This document shows positions 41,769-50,839 of a stretch of 64,000 bases of DNA, piece after piece. This DNA comes from Clostridiales bacterium UBA6114 (lineage in GTDB: Bacteria > Bacillota > Clostridia > Oscillospirales > Butyricicoccaceae). Below the pieces are notes generated by a model that made no database searches, was not told the DNA's origin, and worked only from the letters and a program-made list of their open reading frames with translations. The translations under genes were made by a program, and so were the position numbers. Position 1 is the first letter of the stretch; each line of letters opens with the position of its first letter. The stretch spans positions 17,192 through 81,191 of the forward strand of contig DIWE01000025.1 of assembly GCA_002423435.1 (NCBI GenBank), read 5' to 3'.

Positions 41769-43724
41769 ATGAAAGATATTGAAGAAAACTCTACGGCCCA
41801 GATGTCAATGCAAGCGGGGTGGAAAAGTATTTTTATAAATCATAAAATTGCAACTTTGGCGGTTGCAATCACGGCTGTTTCAATTTCACTTTTTCAGCTA
41901 TACACCTCGGCTTTCGGCGTAATGCCTGCTTACCAGCAACGCATGGTGCACATGACGGCCGAAATGATTCTGGCTTTTCTGTTGTATAACGCAAAACGTA
42001 AAAAGCAGAAGGATCATCTATCGATTTTTGGATATATTATTCCAGTCTTGTTGCTTTCGATCCTGATTTATACCATGGCGAACTATTCCTCGATTGTATG
42101 GAGAGTCGGGAATCCGCAAACGATAGATGTAATCATTGGACTTGTTTACTTGGTGCTGGTGCTTGAGGCAACCCGCAGAACAGTGGGTTACCCGCTTGTT
42201 ATTATCGCAGCCGTCTTTATTGTATATTGCTTTCTTGGTCCTTACATCCCTGGAATTTTCGGGCATCGCGGTGTAACAATTGCACGGCTTGCCGATCATA
42301 TGTATATGGCCACAGAAGGTATTTTCGGATCGCCAATCGGAGTTTCAGCGACTTATATTTTCATTTTTGTATTGTTCGGTTCTTTCTTGGAGATTACACA
42401 CGGTGGAGATTTGTTTATTGATTTAGCGCTGTGTGCGACGGGGCGTGGTGTTGGAGGGCCGGCAAAAGCGGCGGTTGTCTCAAGTGCCCTCATGGGAACG
42501 ATATCCGGGAGTTCAATTGGGAACGTTGTGGCAACCGGTACTTTTACGATTCCGCTTATGAAAAAGGTAGGATATTCGAAAGAATTTGCCGGTGCTGTAG
42601 AAGCCGCTTCTTCCACGGGTGGTCAGATTATGCCGCCGGTTATGGGTGCTGCCGCATTTTTGATGATTGACTATATTCGAAAGCCCTACACCGACATTAT
42701 AATGTCGGCTCTGTTGCCGGCGATCCTCTATTTTGTCGGCGTTTATATTTCTGTCCACTTAGAGGCAAAGAGACTTGAACTAAAAGGGATTCCCGACGAA
42801 GATATGCCGAAAATAAAATTGATTATGCGCGAACGCGGTCACTTGCTGATTCCGTTAATCGTAATGATCTATATGCTTGTCCGAGGGCGAACGCCGATGA
42901 TGGCTGCTGTTTGGTCAATCGTTAGCCTTCTGGTTCTGGCAATGGCAATTCCGACAACCCGGTTTAATCTAAAGCTCACTCTGTCTGCGTTAAAGACAGC
43001 CGCGATAGGCATGGTACCCGTTGCAATGGCTTGCGCCACTGCTGGCATTGTCTCGGGCGCGATTTCAATAACGGGTGTCGGTCTGAAGCTTGCAAGCTTC
43101 ATTGAGATTATTGCAAACGGAAATCTGATGATTGCCTTGATTCTGACGATGGTCACCAGTTTGATCTTAGGAATGGGATTACCGACCACTGCTACATATA
43201 TAGTTTTAATTACGATTGTTGGTCCCGCACTGACCAATATGGGCGTCCCTATTCTGGCTGCTCATATGTTTGTCTTTTATTACGGCGTAGTGGCTGATAT
43301 CACCCCGCCCGTGGCTTTAGCAGCTTATGCTGCCTCGGGTATTGCGGGGGGAAATACTTTCAAAACTGGTTTAAAAGCCACTGGCATCGCTATGGGAGGG
43401 TTTGTATTACCATATATTTTTGTATATGCCCCAAAACTGCTGGTTGACATTCATGGCGGTGTATGGCAAGGATTTGCAGCTGCGATGCCGATGTTCATTA
43501 TTTCGCTGATTGCATTGTACATGTTTAGTGCCGGGTCGATTGGCTTTCTTAAAACCCATTGCCGCTGGTATGATCGTGTGCTGCTTTTATTGGGAAGCAT
43601 TTTAATTATCATGCAAAACATGCTTACCATCTGGATCGGCATAGGTTGTCTTATTTTAGTATATCTTATTCAAATTTTAAGAGGGAAAAGGGAGATTTCT
43701 AATGAAAACAGAAGTATTACTTAA
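41769..43724 (+). CDS. TRAP transporter permease, fused small and large subunits (4TM/12TM)
   Basis: A 651-residue membrane protein in which the DctQ-like four-helix part (about 20-150) is fused to the DctM-like part. Landmarks: GSIGNVVATGTFTIPLMKKV-like segment (SGSSIGNVVATGTFTIPLMK) and LGMGLPTTATYIV, the latter a DctM substrate/Na region. It imports the TAXI-bound solute with an ion gradient. ATG 41769 is preferred; TTG 41757 nearer to GGAGAAAG is an alternative. It overlaps ridA by 23 bases. Confidence 0.92.
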   Translation: MKDIEENSTAQMSMQAGWKSIFINHKIATLAVAITAVSISLFQLYTSAFGVMPAYQQRMVHMTAEMILAFLLYNAKRKKQKDHLSIFGYIIPVLLLSILIYTMANYSSIVWRVGNPQTIDVIIGLVYLVLVLEATRRTVGYPLVIIAAVFIVYCFLGPYIPGIFGHRGVTIARLADHMYMATEGIFGSPIGVSATYIFIFVLFGSFLEITHGGDLFIDLALCATGRGVGGPAKAAVVSSALMGTISGSSIGNVVATGTFTIPLMKKVGYSKEFAGAVEAASSTGGQIMPPVMGAAAFLMIDYIRKPYTDIIMSALLPAILYFVGVYISVHLEAKRLELKGIPDEDMPKIKLIMRERGHLLIPLIVMIYMLVRGRTPMMAAVWSIVSLLVLAMAIPTTRFNLKLTLSALKTAAIGMVPVAMACATAGIVSGAISITGVGLKLASFIEIIANGNLMIALILTMVTSLILGMGLPTTATYIVLITIVGPALTNMGVPILAAHMFVFYYGVVADITPPVALAAYAASGIAGGNTFKTGLKATGIAMGGFVLPYIFVYAPKLLVDIHGGVWQGFAAAMPMFIISLIALYMFSAGSIGFLKTHCRWYDRVLLLLGSILIIMQNMLTIWIGIGCLILVYLIQILRGKREISNENRSIT

Positions 43725-44163
43725 AGAAATGGGCCTTGAACTGCCTAATGCCCCCACACCCGTAGGGTCGTATATTCCGGTCCAGATCTGTGGAAACATC
43801 GCATATCTGTCTGGCCAGACCTCCCGTATTAATGGTGTTCGCCGATATGTCGGCAAGGTTGGGGCTGAGATTAGTGAAGAGGAGGCATATCTTTCTTCCC
43901 GCGACGCTTGCCTTAACTGCCTAGCAGCGTTAAAAGTCGCAATCGGCGATTTGGATAAGGTAAAGAAAACTGTGAAGCTTGTAGGTTTCGTAAACAGCGC
44001 TCCTGGATTTAACCAACAACCCAAGGCGATTAACGGAGCTTCTGATTTGTTGCATAAGCTCTATGGCGAAAACGGAAAGCATGCTCGCTCCGCCGTCGGT
44101 GTTGCCGAACTTCCGTTCAATGCTTCAGTTGAACTTGAGATGGTTATTGAGTTGGCCGATTGA
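43702..44163 (+). CDS. ridA: RidA-family enamine/imine deaminase
   Basis: A 153-residue member of the RidA/YjgF family. The key arginine lies in KHARSAVGVAELPFNASVEL, where the family has R105 and the conserved SAVGVAELP. RidA hydrolyses reactive enamines made by PLP enzymes to 2-keto acids plus ammonia. Its presence beside a PLP enzyme supports a deaminating route. Longer than the classical ~128 residues, as in the RidA group often annotated as YjgH-like. Starts within the TRAP permease gene after GGGAAAAGGGAG. Confidence 0.9.
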   Translation: MKTEVLLKEMGLELPNAPTPVGSYIPVQICGNIAYLSGQTSRINGVRRYVGKVGAEISEEEAYLSSRDACLNCLAALKVAIGDLDKVKKTVKLVGFVNSAPGFNQQPKAINGASDLLHKLYGENGKHARSAVGVAELPFNASVELEMVIELAD

Positions 44164-44331
44164 TCATTAGCAGGGATTCAACTAGAGGCCACTTTTGTAA
44201 CTGGAAAACAAGCATTAAGAACGTACGTCTCGGAGCATGTTGGTTTTCGGCACTTTGAAGATGTTTTTTTTCGCAAATAGGGTTTCTTCTGGCATTATCC
44301 ATTGAACCATCAGGTAATTAGTGAGGTATGT

Positions 44332-45696
44332 ATGAATTACATAAAAAATTATGAGCAGCTGGTAAATCACGGTTGTCAAGAAGAACGGCGGATCGCCCTT
44401 GATTGCTTGAATGTTGCGCTTGATGCGGCGAGCACATATCATGGGACGAAACGGGTGGTTTCTTCTGATGATCACGCACTGTATGTTGGAGAGCAGATAT
44501 TTGCACTGGACACTATCGATCGTATATATTTAGTGGGAGCCGGCAAGGGAACGTATCCCATTGTATGCGCGTTGAATGAAATTCTGGGTGACAGGATTGA
44601 TGGCGGAGTTGTCGCATTAAAGGATTTTGATGAGAATCCTCTGCCAACGGTTGAGTTGATTAAAGCGGCACACCCGGTTCCGAATGAGAAGAGCTTGGAA
44701 GCGGGCAAGAAAATTGCTGCATTGGGCGATACGCTTACAGAGAAAGATTTGGTTTTTGTCTGTATCACCGGCGGGTGTTCATCGCTTATGGTGTTGCCTC
44801 CCGAAGGAATCTTACTTGAAGATGTAATACAGGTCAACAAGTTGTTGATGCGCTGCGGGGCTCCGATTTATGAATTGAATGCGGTGCGCAAGCATATTTG
44901 CCGTCTTAAAGGAGGGGGTATGCTTAAGTTACTGGCGCCAGCAACGGTGGTGATATTGACCCAGGATACACGCCCCGAGTTTTTGCCGTGGCCTGATCCG
45001 GTACTGGCTGACCCGTCGACGTTTGCCGATGCTATAAAGATGCTAAAGGATTACGACTTGTGGGAAGAAACACCACTTTCTGTTCAGCGCTATCTGACTC
45101 ACGGATTGACTCATCCCGAGATGGAGACACCCAAAGATATCAATTTTATCCGAAGTTTAATGTATGACGTTGGCAATCAGCGCACCGCTTGCGAAACAGC
45201 GGTACAGTATGCTCAAGAAAAAGGATATTATGCGGCGGTGCTCTCTACAAAGATTGAAGGTGAGGCACGTGAGGTGGGGAGTGTGCTTGCAGGCATTGCA
45301 AAAGAGATTCAGTTGTATAAGCGTCCTTTCCCCACGCCTTGTGTTTTGCTAAGTGCAGGTGAGACACGGGTGACGGTGTGTGAACATCCGGGTGAAGGCG
45401 GGCCGAATCAGGAGTTTGCACTGGGCTTTGCCATGAATATTAAGGGATACAAAAATGTGGTATGCGCTTCAATCGATTCGGAAGGGACGGACGGGCCGAC
45501 CTATATTGCAGGGGGTATTGCCGACGAAAGCACGGCCACACGCGCTGAAATGATGGGCTTGAGCATTTTTGAAGGGCTGAAGCGCCATGACTCATCGAAT
45601 GTGCTTAAACCGTTGGACGATGCTATTATTACAATACCTACAGGGACGAACGTGGTTAATTTACGTGTGCTGGTTATAAAGGATGCGAATGAATGA
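44332..45696 (+). CDS. Glycerate 2-kinase (MOFRL family)
   Basis: A 454-residue two-domain kinase of the GckA/TtuD group, often misnamed hydroxypyruvate reductase. The N-terminal DUF4147 domain has VGAGKGTYPIVCAL and ITGGCSSLMVLPPEGI; the C-terminal MOFRL domain has GEGGPNQEFALGFA and SEGTDGPTYIAGGIAD. It phosphorylates D-glycerate to 2-phosphoglycerate. The ATG at 44332 follows GTGAGGT; an upstream TTG at 44302 has no site. It is coupled by ATGA overlap to the enolase-like gene, which is the next chemical step. Confidence 0.9.
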   Translation: MNYIKNYEQLVNHGCQEERRIALDCLNVALDAASTYHGTKRVVSSDDHALYVGEQIFALDTIDRIYLVGAGKGTYPIVCALNEILGDRIDGGVVALKDFDENPLPTVELIKAAHPVPNEKSLEAGKKIAALGDTLTEKDLVFVCITGGCSSLMVLPPEGILLEDVIQVNKLLMRCGAPIYELNAVRKHICRLKGGGMLKLLAPATVVILTQDTRPEFLPWPDPVLADPSTFADAIKMLKDYDLWEETPLSVQRYLTHGLTHPEMETPKDINFIRSLMYDVGNQRTACETAVQYAQEKGYYAAVLSTKIEGEAREVGSVLAGIAKEIQLYKRPFPTPCVLLSAGETRVTVCEHPGEGGPNQEFALGFAMNIKGYKNVVCASIDSEGTDGPTYIAGGIADESTATRAEMMGLSIFEGLKRHDSSNVLKPLDDAIITIPTGTNVVNLRVLVIKDANE

Positions 45697-46949
45697 ATAA
45701 ATGCACAATAAGCTCGATAAAGGCTCGGGAAATTATAAATGGCAGAGGAATTCCAACAGTTGAGGTTGATTTGGCTGCTGGGGAAAATATAACAGTTCGT
45801 GCTTCGGCTCCTGCAGGGATTTCAGTTTCAGACCATGAAGCAATTGATTTACGTGATGGCGGAACACGATTTATGGGAAAGGGAGTACTTAAAGCTGTCC
45901 AAAACGTCAATACGCTGATTGCTCCACGGTTAATCGGAATGCCTGTTGATGACCAATATGCGATCGATCAGTTAATGGTCGGGTTGGATGGCACGCCGAA
46001 TAAAAGGTGGCTGGGCGGCAACGCGATTACGGCGGTTTCGATTGCAGTCGCCCGTGCCGGTGCTAAGTTTAGCGGGGTACCGTTGTATCATTATTTAGGT
46101 GGCCCGGAAGCGACGGCGCTTCCAATTGTATGTCCCAATCTGATCTCAGGTTCAAAGACTGCGGGTAATCATCTTGATTTTGAAGATTTTTTGGTGGTGC
46201 CGTTTGGATTTGATACATTTGCTGATTCGATTCGCGCTGTGGTGGAGACTTTTCATATTTTATATAAAAATTTGTGTAAGAAGTTTGGACTCGTTGCGCA
46301 GATTACGGCTTTAGCTCCTCCGCTTTTTCGAAATGAGGATGCGTTCGATTATCTGAGCGAAGCGATTGACCAGGCCGGTTATACGGGCCGCATCGGTTTT
46401 GGGATTGATGTTGCCTCCGGTTTGATTTACAATCCAAAAACAAATCTGTACGAACTAGAGCGGGGTGCGTGTACCCGAGAAGAACTGATCTCTTACTATA
46501 GTGAGCTATGCAAAAAATACCCGATAAAGTTCATCGAAGATGGATTGCACGAGAATGATTTTGATGGTTTTGCGTGTATGCGCAAAGTATTGCCGACATT
46601 AATCGTTGGCGACGATTTATTTGCTACCGATGCCAGGCGTCTGCAAAAAGGGTACGATTTGCAGGCAGGCAATGCGATCCTGATCAAGGTAAATCAGGTG
46701 GGAACAATTTCCCAGACGCTCGAAACAACCGACCTTGCCAAGAAACTGGATTACGCGCTGGTAGCTTCGACACGTTCGGGTGAGACCGAAGATCCCTTTC
46801 AGGCAGATATCGGTGTGGCCATTGGTGCTCAATATATGAAGACGGGATGCCCATTCCGGGGCGAGATGGTCACTAAGTGGAACCGAATAATGGAAATTGA
46901 GGAACAATTGGGCGACAAGGCGTATTTCCGTGGGAGGCTGGATAAATGA
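45693..46949 (+). CDS. Divergent enolase paralogue
   Basis: A 418-residue enolase-superfamily protein. Metal ligands are kept (D239, E282 in IEDG, D308 in VGDDLF) and so are the catalytic-lysine equivalents K332 (ILIKVNQVGT) and K395. But the GDEGG loop carrying the acid E211 (yeast) is replaced by ITALA near 204-208, the QEF glutamate E168 aligns with D165, and H373 is T360 in ASTRSGETED. The mobile loop GAST is also altered (PAGISVSD). It probably dehydrates a related 2-phospho acid rather than serving glycolysis. Coupled by ATGA overlaps on both sides. Confidence 0.88.
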   Translation: MNKCTISSIKAREIINGRGIPTVEVDLAAGENITVRASAPAGISVSDHEAIDLRDGGTRFMGKGVLKAVQNVNTLIAPRLIGMPVDDQYAIDQLMVGLDGTPNKRWLGGNAITAVSIAVARAGAKFSGVPLYHYLGGPEATALPIVCPNLISGSKTAGNHLDFEDFLVVPFGFDTFADSIRAVVETFHILYKNLCKKFGLVAQITALAPPLFRNEDAFDYLSEAIDQAGYTGRIGFGIDVASGLIYNPKTNLYELERGACTREELISYYSELCKKYPIKFIEDGLHENDFDGFACMRKVLPTLIVGDDLFATDARRLQKGYDLQAGNAILIKVNQVGTISQTLETTDLAKKLDYALVASTRSGETEDPFQADIGVAIGAQYMKTGCPFRGEMVTKWNRIMEIEEQLGDKAYFRGRLDK

Positions 46950-47911
46950 GCAATTTGGTGCTTCTCCCGGAAGATATGGATGCGGCGGGAAAGCAGTATT
47001 TACTGGAACGAGGGTATGAGATCTGCTTTTGTGAGAATTGTACGAGCTCAATCACTCAGGCGATTGGGAAATGTAACGCTGTCATTGTCCGTAATGCGAG
47101 AATTACTAGGGACATTCTTGTAAAGGCTCCTAGCTTAAAAGTGGTTGCCCGACACGGCATAGGTGTTGACACGATTGATTTGGATTGCGCAAGAGAATTG
47201 GGGATTTGGGTAACCAATGCTCCCGAGTCAAATGTGAATGCAGTGGCTGAACAAGTTCTTGGCGCGATAATTGCCTGTTCTCGAGATCTATTCCTTTGCG
47301 ACCGGTTGGTCAGAACGGGAAATTATCAGAGGCGTACGTCTGTTATTGGTATGGAGCTTGCAGACAAGACGCTAGGTGTGGTCGGCTTCGGCAAAATTGG
47401 GCATTTAGTTGCCCAAAAGGCTGCGTTAGGGCTGGGGATGAAGATTGTTGTGTTCGATCCATACTACCAAACCAAGACAGAAGCTTATCCCGTTAAAGTG
47501 GTGACAAAGCTGGAAGCGCTGTTGACAGTCTCCGATGTGGTGACGCTACACATGCCGTTGCTCCCTTCAACGGAGAAATGCATTGGCCCTATGCAGTTTC
47601 ATTATATGAAGCCTACTGCCATACTTATCAATTATGCTCGCGGACAGTTAGTTAATACTGAAGCATTGCTGGAAGCCCTAAAAAGCAAAAAAATTGCTGG
47701 TGCCGCTCTCGACGTGTTTGACCATGAGCCGATCGACAGGGAGGACCCGTTATGTCAGATGCAGCAGGTCTTGTTATCTCCCCATACAGCAGCTTTTACG
47801 AGGGAGAGTTTGGCTAGGATGGCTTTGCATACGGCCATTACAGTCGACGAGGTGCTCACGGGCAAGACCCCGCGCTGGTTTGTAGTAAGAGGGAAATTGC
47901 AAAAGCAATAG
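46946..47911 (+). CDS. D-2-hydroxyacid dehydrogenase (phosphoglycerate dehydrogenase-like)
   Basis: A 321-residue NAD-dependent dehydrogenase. Nucleotide motif LGVVGFGKIGHLVAQKA; catalytic Arg in INYARGQLVNTEAL, Glu in DVFDHEPIDRED, His in SPHTAAFTRE. There is no C-terminal ACT domain, unlike long SerA. In this operon it could reduce hydroxypyruvate or a homologue to the D-glycerate-like acid used by the kinase two genes upstream. The ATG overlaps the enolase stop as ATGA. A terminator follows 15 bases after the stop. Confidence 0.9.
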   Translation: MSNLVLLPEDMDAAGKQYLLERGYEICFCENCTSSITQAIGKCNAVIVRNARITRDILVKAPSLKVVARHGIGVDTIDLDCARELGIWVTNAPESNVNAVAEQVLGAIIACSRDLFLCDRLVRTGNYQRRTSVIGMELADKTLGVVGFGKIGHLVAQKAALGLGMKIVVFDPYYQTKTEAYPVKVVTKLEALLTVSDVVTLHMPLLPSTEKCIGPMQFHYMKPTAILINYARGQLVNTEALLEALKSKKIAGAALDVFDHEPIDREDPLCQMQQVLLSPHTAAFTRESLARMALHTAITVDEVLTGKTPRWFVVRGKLQKQ

Positions 47912-47925
47912 CACGCAAAGCAGAA

Positions 47926-47973
47926 AAATGCGCCTCAAAACGGCTTCTCCGGCCGGGTCGAGGCGCATTTTTT
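47926..47973 (+). terminator. Terminator of the TRAP/glycerate cluster
   Basis: AAATGCGCCTC (47926-47936) pairs with GAGGCGCATTT (47960-47970), followed by further T residues. Confidence 0.85.
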
Positions 47974-48092
47974 GCGCATTATTTTTCGCCGGGGCTTTTG
48001 CTGCAGCCCCGCTTTTCAAGCGGTTTAAGAAGCATATTATCCTCCGCCCGGCGATATTATGGTACGGGGAAATAACTTGCCGGAGGATATCG

Positions 48093-49124
48093 ATGACTGA
48101 AATCGCGATTGTTTTAATCAATTTTGTTACCGGCTCCTTGCTGATCGTAACCGGCGTAAACGCGATGGGGAGGACCCTTGAGCATGCAAACTCTAAGCTT
48201 TTAACCCATACGATGCGCCTGTTGTCGAAAAACAGATGGACCTCCTTCCTTGCCGGTGTTTTTCTGACCGGCCTTGTGCAGAGCAGTACGGCGGTCACAA
48301 TATTGACCGTCGGTTTTGTCGACTCCGGCGTCATGGGCCTTGAGAGCGCCGTCGGCATCATATACGGCGCGAATATCGGGACAACGCTTACGGCGCAGTT
48401 TATGAGCTTTCACATCGCCGGGTATTGCTGGTATATCCTTGTCGCGGGCTGCGTTTTGAGCTTCGGCCCGGTCAAAGGATTCAAGACGGCGGGCAATGTG
48501 CTTGTCGGTGTCGGGCTGATGTTTACCGGGCTGGACATTTTGGGCAAAAGCGTCGTTGTGATCGAGCAAAACGATTTTCTCGCGCAGTGGCTGCAAAACC
48601 ACTCGGATAACCTGTTTTTATGTCTGTTTACGGGGCTTATTGTCACGATGCTGGTGCAAAGCAGCAGCGCGACCGTCGGGATGACCATATTGCTGTTTGG
48701 CAGCGGGCTGATGCCGTTTGCCTCGGCCGTCGCGATGACGCTGGGAGACAACATCGGAAGCTGCGTCACCGCCCAGATCGCCAGCCTTAAATCCGGCACG
48801 GCCGGGAAAAGGACCGCGTGGGCCCACACGATCTACAATATCGCCGGCGTTATATTCGCGCTTGCCGTTTTCCCGCAATTTTGCGCCCTCGTGCAGCTTT
48901 GCACGAGGCTCGCGGGGCAGAACGGCGGCAGGCTCGTCGCGAACACGCATACGATTTTTAATGTTTTAAGCGCTGTGCTCTTTCTTCCGTTTTCCAGATA
49001 CTATGTAAAATTTCTTAAACTCCTGATCCCGGAAGGCGGCAGGCCGGGGCCTTCAAAGGCGCCGGAGAAAACGTCGGGCGGGACTTTAAGGAAACGGGAC
49101 GATTTCAATATTCGATCGATTTGA
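48093..49124 (+). CDS. Na/Pi cotransporter family protein
   Basis: A 343-residue membrane protein of the NptA/PhoU-less Na/Pi family. Both signature QSS repeats are present: GLVQSSTAVTILTVGFVDSG and TMLVQSSSATVGMTILLFG, each followed by GxNIGT-type motifs (YGANIGTTLTAQF; LGDNIGSCVTAQI). It imports phosphate or a similar anion with Na+. ATG 48093 follows CGGAGG; longer in-frame versions would run through the terminator hairpin. Its 3' end overlaps the convergent mgtC-like gene by 20 bases. Confidence 0.9.
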   Translation: MTEIAIVLINFVTGSLLIVTGVNAMGRTLEHANSKLLTHTMRLLSKNRWTSFLAGVFLTGLVQSSTAVTILTVGFVDSGVMGLESAVGIIYGANIGTTLTAQFMSFHIAGYCWYILVAGCVLSFGPVKGFKTAGNVLVGVGLMFTGLDILGKSVVVIEQNDFLAQWLQNHSDNLFLCLFTGLIVTMLVQSSSATVGMTILLFGSGLMPFASAVAMTLGDNIGSCVTAQIASLKSGTAGKRTAWAHTIYNIAGVIFALAVFPQFCALVQLCTRLAGQNGGRLVANTHTIFNVLSAVLFLPFSRYYVKFLKLLIPEGGRPGPSKAPEKTSGGTLRKRDDFNIRSI

Positions 49125-49779
49125 TATGGGGACTGGCCTGAAACAGGTCCAAAAGCTGTGAAGCATCGTAATTTGGAGGCAGTTTTACATATACTTCGAT
49201 TTCAATCAGCCCGTTTTCCGCTTTTCCGGCTTTGAGATCGATGATCTCGATGTGTTCCCCAAGAAATTTTTCCTGAATAAAGCAGATCGAATCGCCGCTG
49301 CCGTCGGCCAGGATGTTGATCTGCTTTGCGGCCGGGACCCTGATCCATTTGAAATTCCTGTGAAAAATCACCTGTACGATAAAGACCAGGACGGTTGTGG
49401 CGATACCGGCAAAGTAGAGGTCCGCGCCGATGGCCATGCCGATTCCCGCGGTGGCCCAGATCCCCGCGGCCGTTGTCAGCCCGTTTATCGACTGTTTTCT
49501 GATAAAGATCATGCCCGCGCCCAAAAAACCGATGCCGCTGACAATCTGAGCCGCGATGCGCGAAGGATCGAGCGAATAGCCGTTTTGAAACAGCACATCG
49601 CCGAAGCCGTATTTCGATACAAGCATGATCAAAGCGGCCCCGAGGGCAACGAGCATATGCGTTCTGATTCCCGCCTCCTTAAGCCTGTTTTTCCTTTCAT
49701 ATCCGATTACGGCTCCGCATATCCCGGCCACAACCAGTTTCAGAAGGAAGCCGAGTTGAGTGATGATGTATGCCGTCAT
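49105..49779 (-). CDS. MgtC/SapB-family membrane protein
   Basis: A 224-residue protein: N-terminal MgtC domain with four to five helices (about 1-140; AVIGYERKNRLKEAGIRTHM, SGIGFLGAGMIFIRKQS, GLTTAAGIWATAGIGMAIG) and a C-terminal cytoplasmic ACT-like domain. Family members modulate membrane potential or Mg homeostasis. ATG preceded by GGAG. Convergent with the Na/Pi gene. Confidence 0.9.
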   Translation of the reverse strand: MTAYIITQLGFLLKLVVAGICGAVIGYERKNRLKEAGIRTHMLVALGAALIMLVSKYGFGDVLFQNGYSLDPSRIAAQIVSGIGFLGAGMIFIRKQSINGLTTAAGIWATAGIGMAIGADLYFAGIATTVLVFIVQVIFHRNFKWIRVPAAKQINILADGSGDSICFIQEKFLGEHIEIIDLKAGKAENGLIEIEVYVKLPPNYDASQLLDLFQASPHIKSIEY

Positions 49780-49920
49780 ATGGCCGCTCTCCTTATCTGA
49801 ATACGGATTATATTATTATATACCAGCCTCTTTGCAGCTATTATATTTTATTCGGGATTGTTTTATCGCATCCCTGTCGAAAAAATCAATCTAAAAACGA
49901 AAGAAAACAGCTGGAAAATA

Positions 49921-49947
49921 AAACTTTTTTATAGGTGCCGGCGTCTA
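49921..49947 (+). promoter_or_regulatory. ECF-sigma-type promoter
   Basis: AAAC at 49921-49924 followed by a T-tract and, 17 bases on, CGTCTA (49942-49947), the pattern of ECF-dependent promoters. It lies 178 bases before the truncated anti-sigma gene. Between them is a TTG with GGAGG (about 49993) opening only a 25-codon frame, possibly what is left of a deleted sigma gene. The rest of 49780-50124 shows nothing else recognisable. Confidence 0.45.
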
Positions 49948-50124
49948 AATAATGTAGTGAAAAGAGAACCGCGTCAAGCAGGAGGTATGCCCTTGAAGCA
50001 AACCGGACAGGTGGGCGTATTGTGCACGGCAAAAACAAGCTTTACCGTTCTGGGACGGACAGGATGACACGGATATCGCTCAGGCTGCGGCATACAGGCT
50101 GACTGTACAAGGAGGGCGAGAAAA

Positions 50125-50499
50125 ATGCCGCGAAATAATAAAAAGTCGGACGAGATGCGCGCGCTTTACGAGAGCATCAATGTGCCCGTCGAATTGGAAG
50201 AAACACTGGATATCATGACCAAAGAAAATAAAATGGGCAAACCGGGCACGGCGATATTTGTCGTGCGCTGCATCGGCGAGAGCGTGATTGCCGCCATGCT
50301 GGCTTTGACCGTGGCGGCAAACATCAGCGCAGCCGCGTATAACACGCTGGCAAAGATTCCGCTTATCGGCCCTTTGACGAAGATTGTCGTTTTTCGCGAT
50401 TATGCCGACCGGCAAAAAAATGCTCAAACCGAAATTGAGGTTCCGTATATCGCCGGCCTTTGCGTCAAAACAACAGGGGATAAAGCCGGTGGTCCTTGA
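50125..50499 (+). pseudogene. Truncated RsiV-like anti-sigma gene
   Basis: The 124-residue frame resembles the N-terminus of RsiV-type anti-sigma factors: a cytoplasmic sigma-binding part (RALYESINVPVELEETLD), one membrane helix (IGESVIAAMLALTVAANISA) and the start of the extracellular part (YNTLAKIPLIGPLTKIVVFR, DYAD). The large extracellular DUF3298/DUF4163 domain that binds lysozyme in RsiV is missing. No sigma gene precedes it. It may be a relic or a minimal protein; ribosome site AAGGAGG is intact. Confidence 0.55.
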
Positions 50500-50576
50500 A
50501 ATTCCGAAAAACGGGATATCGGTTATTTTGGCATAGTGCGCTAAGAGCCTGCCCTGTATTCAGACATGCATATCGG

Positions 50577-50606
50577 AAAAGCAGCGGGATAAGCCCCGCT
50601 GCTTTT
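50577..50606. terminator. Terminator, left copy flanking repeat E4
   Basis: AAAAGCAGCGGG pairs with CCCGCTGCTTTT. An almost identical hairpin lies on the other side of E4 at 50840-50867. Confidence 0.7.
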
Positions 50607-50608
50607 GA

Positions 50609-50837
50609 GGCTGTCGACAAAGTCGACAGCCTTTCAAGGGGGAATCCAATTCCCCCATGACCCACCCCCAACAAAATTTATTTTGTTGGGGACCCCGGGA
50701 TGCTCCTCCAGGTGCGGACAAAACACATGTGTTTTGTCCAGTGTGTCCTCCGGCGGCGCATGTCCGCCTGCGGACTTATCCCAAGTTAAGGGACTTCGGC
50801 CCCTTAACAATCCCCCAAATATACTTTGTCTACAGTC
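50609..50837. repeat. Structured intergenic repeat with terminal inverted repeats, copy E4
   Basis: Left end GGCTGTCGACAAAGT and the complement of the right end, GACTGTAGACAAAGT, match at 13 of 15 positions. Inside: GGGGGAAT/ATTCCCCC, CCCCAACAAAA/TTTTGTTGGGG (50666-50691) followed by GACCCCGGGATG, GGACAAAAC/GTTTTGTCC, and TTAAGGG/CCCTTAA. It holds no ORF worth keeping. It is the best-preserved copy of the family. Confidence 0.7.
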
Positions 50838-50839
50838 TG

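Noticed and set aside
50609..50837. CRISPR array or riboswitch at the hairpin-rich spacer
   Set aside because: There are no regularly spaced direct repeats and no recognised aptamer core; ends form inverted repeats shared with other intergenic copies.
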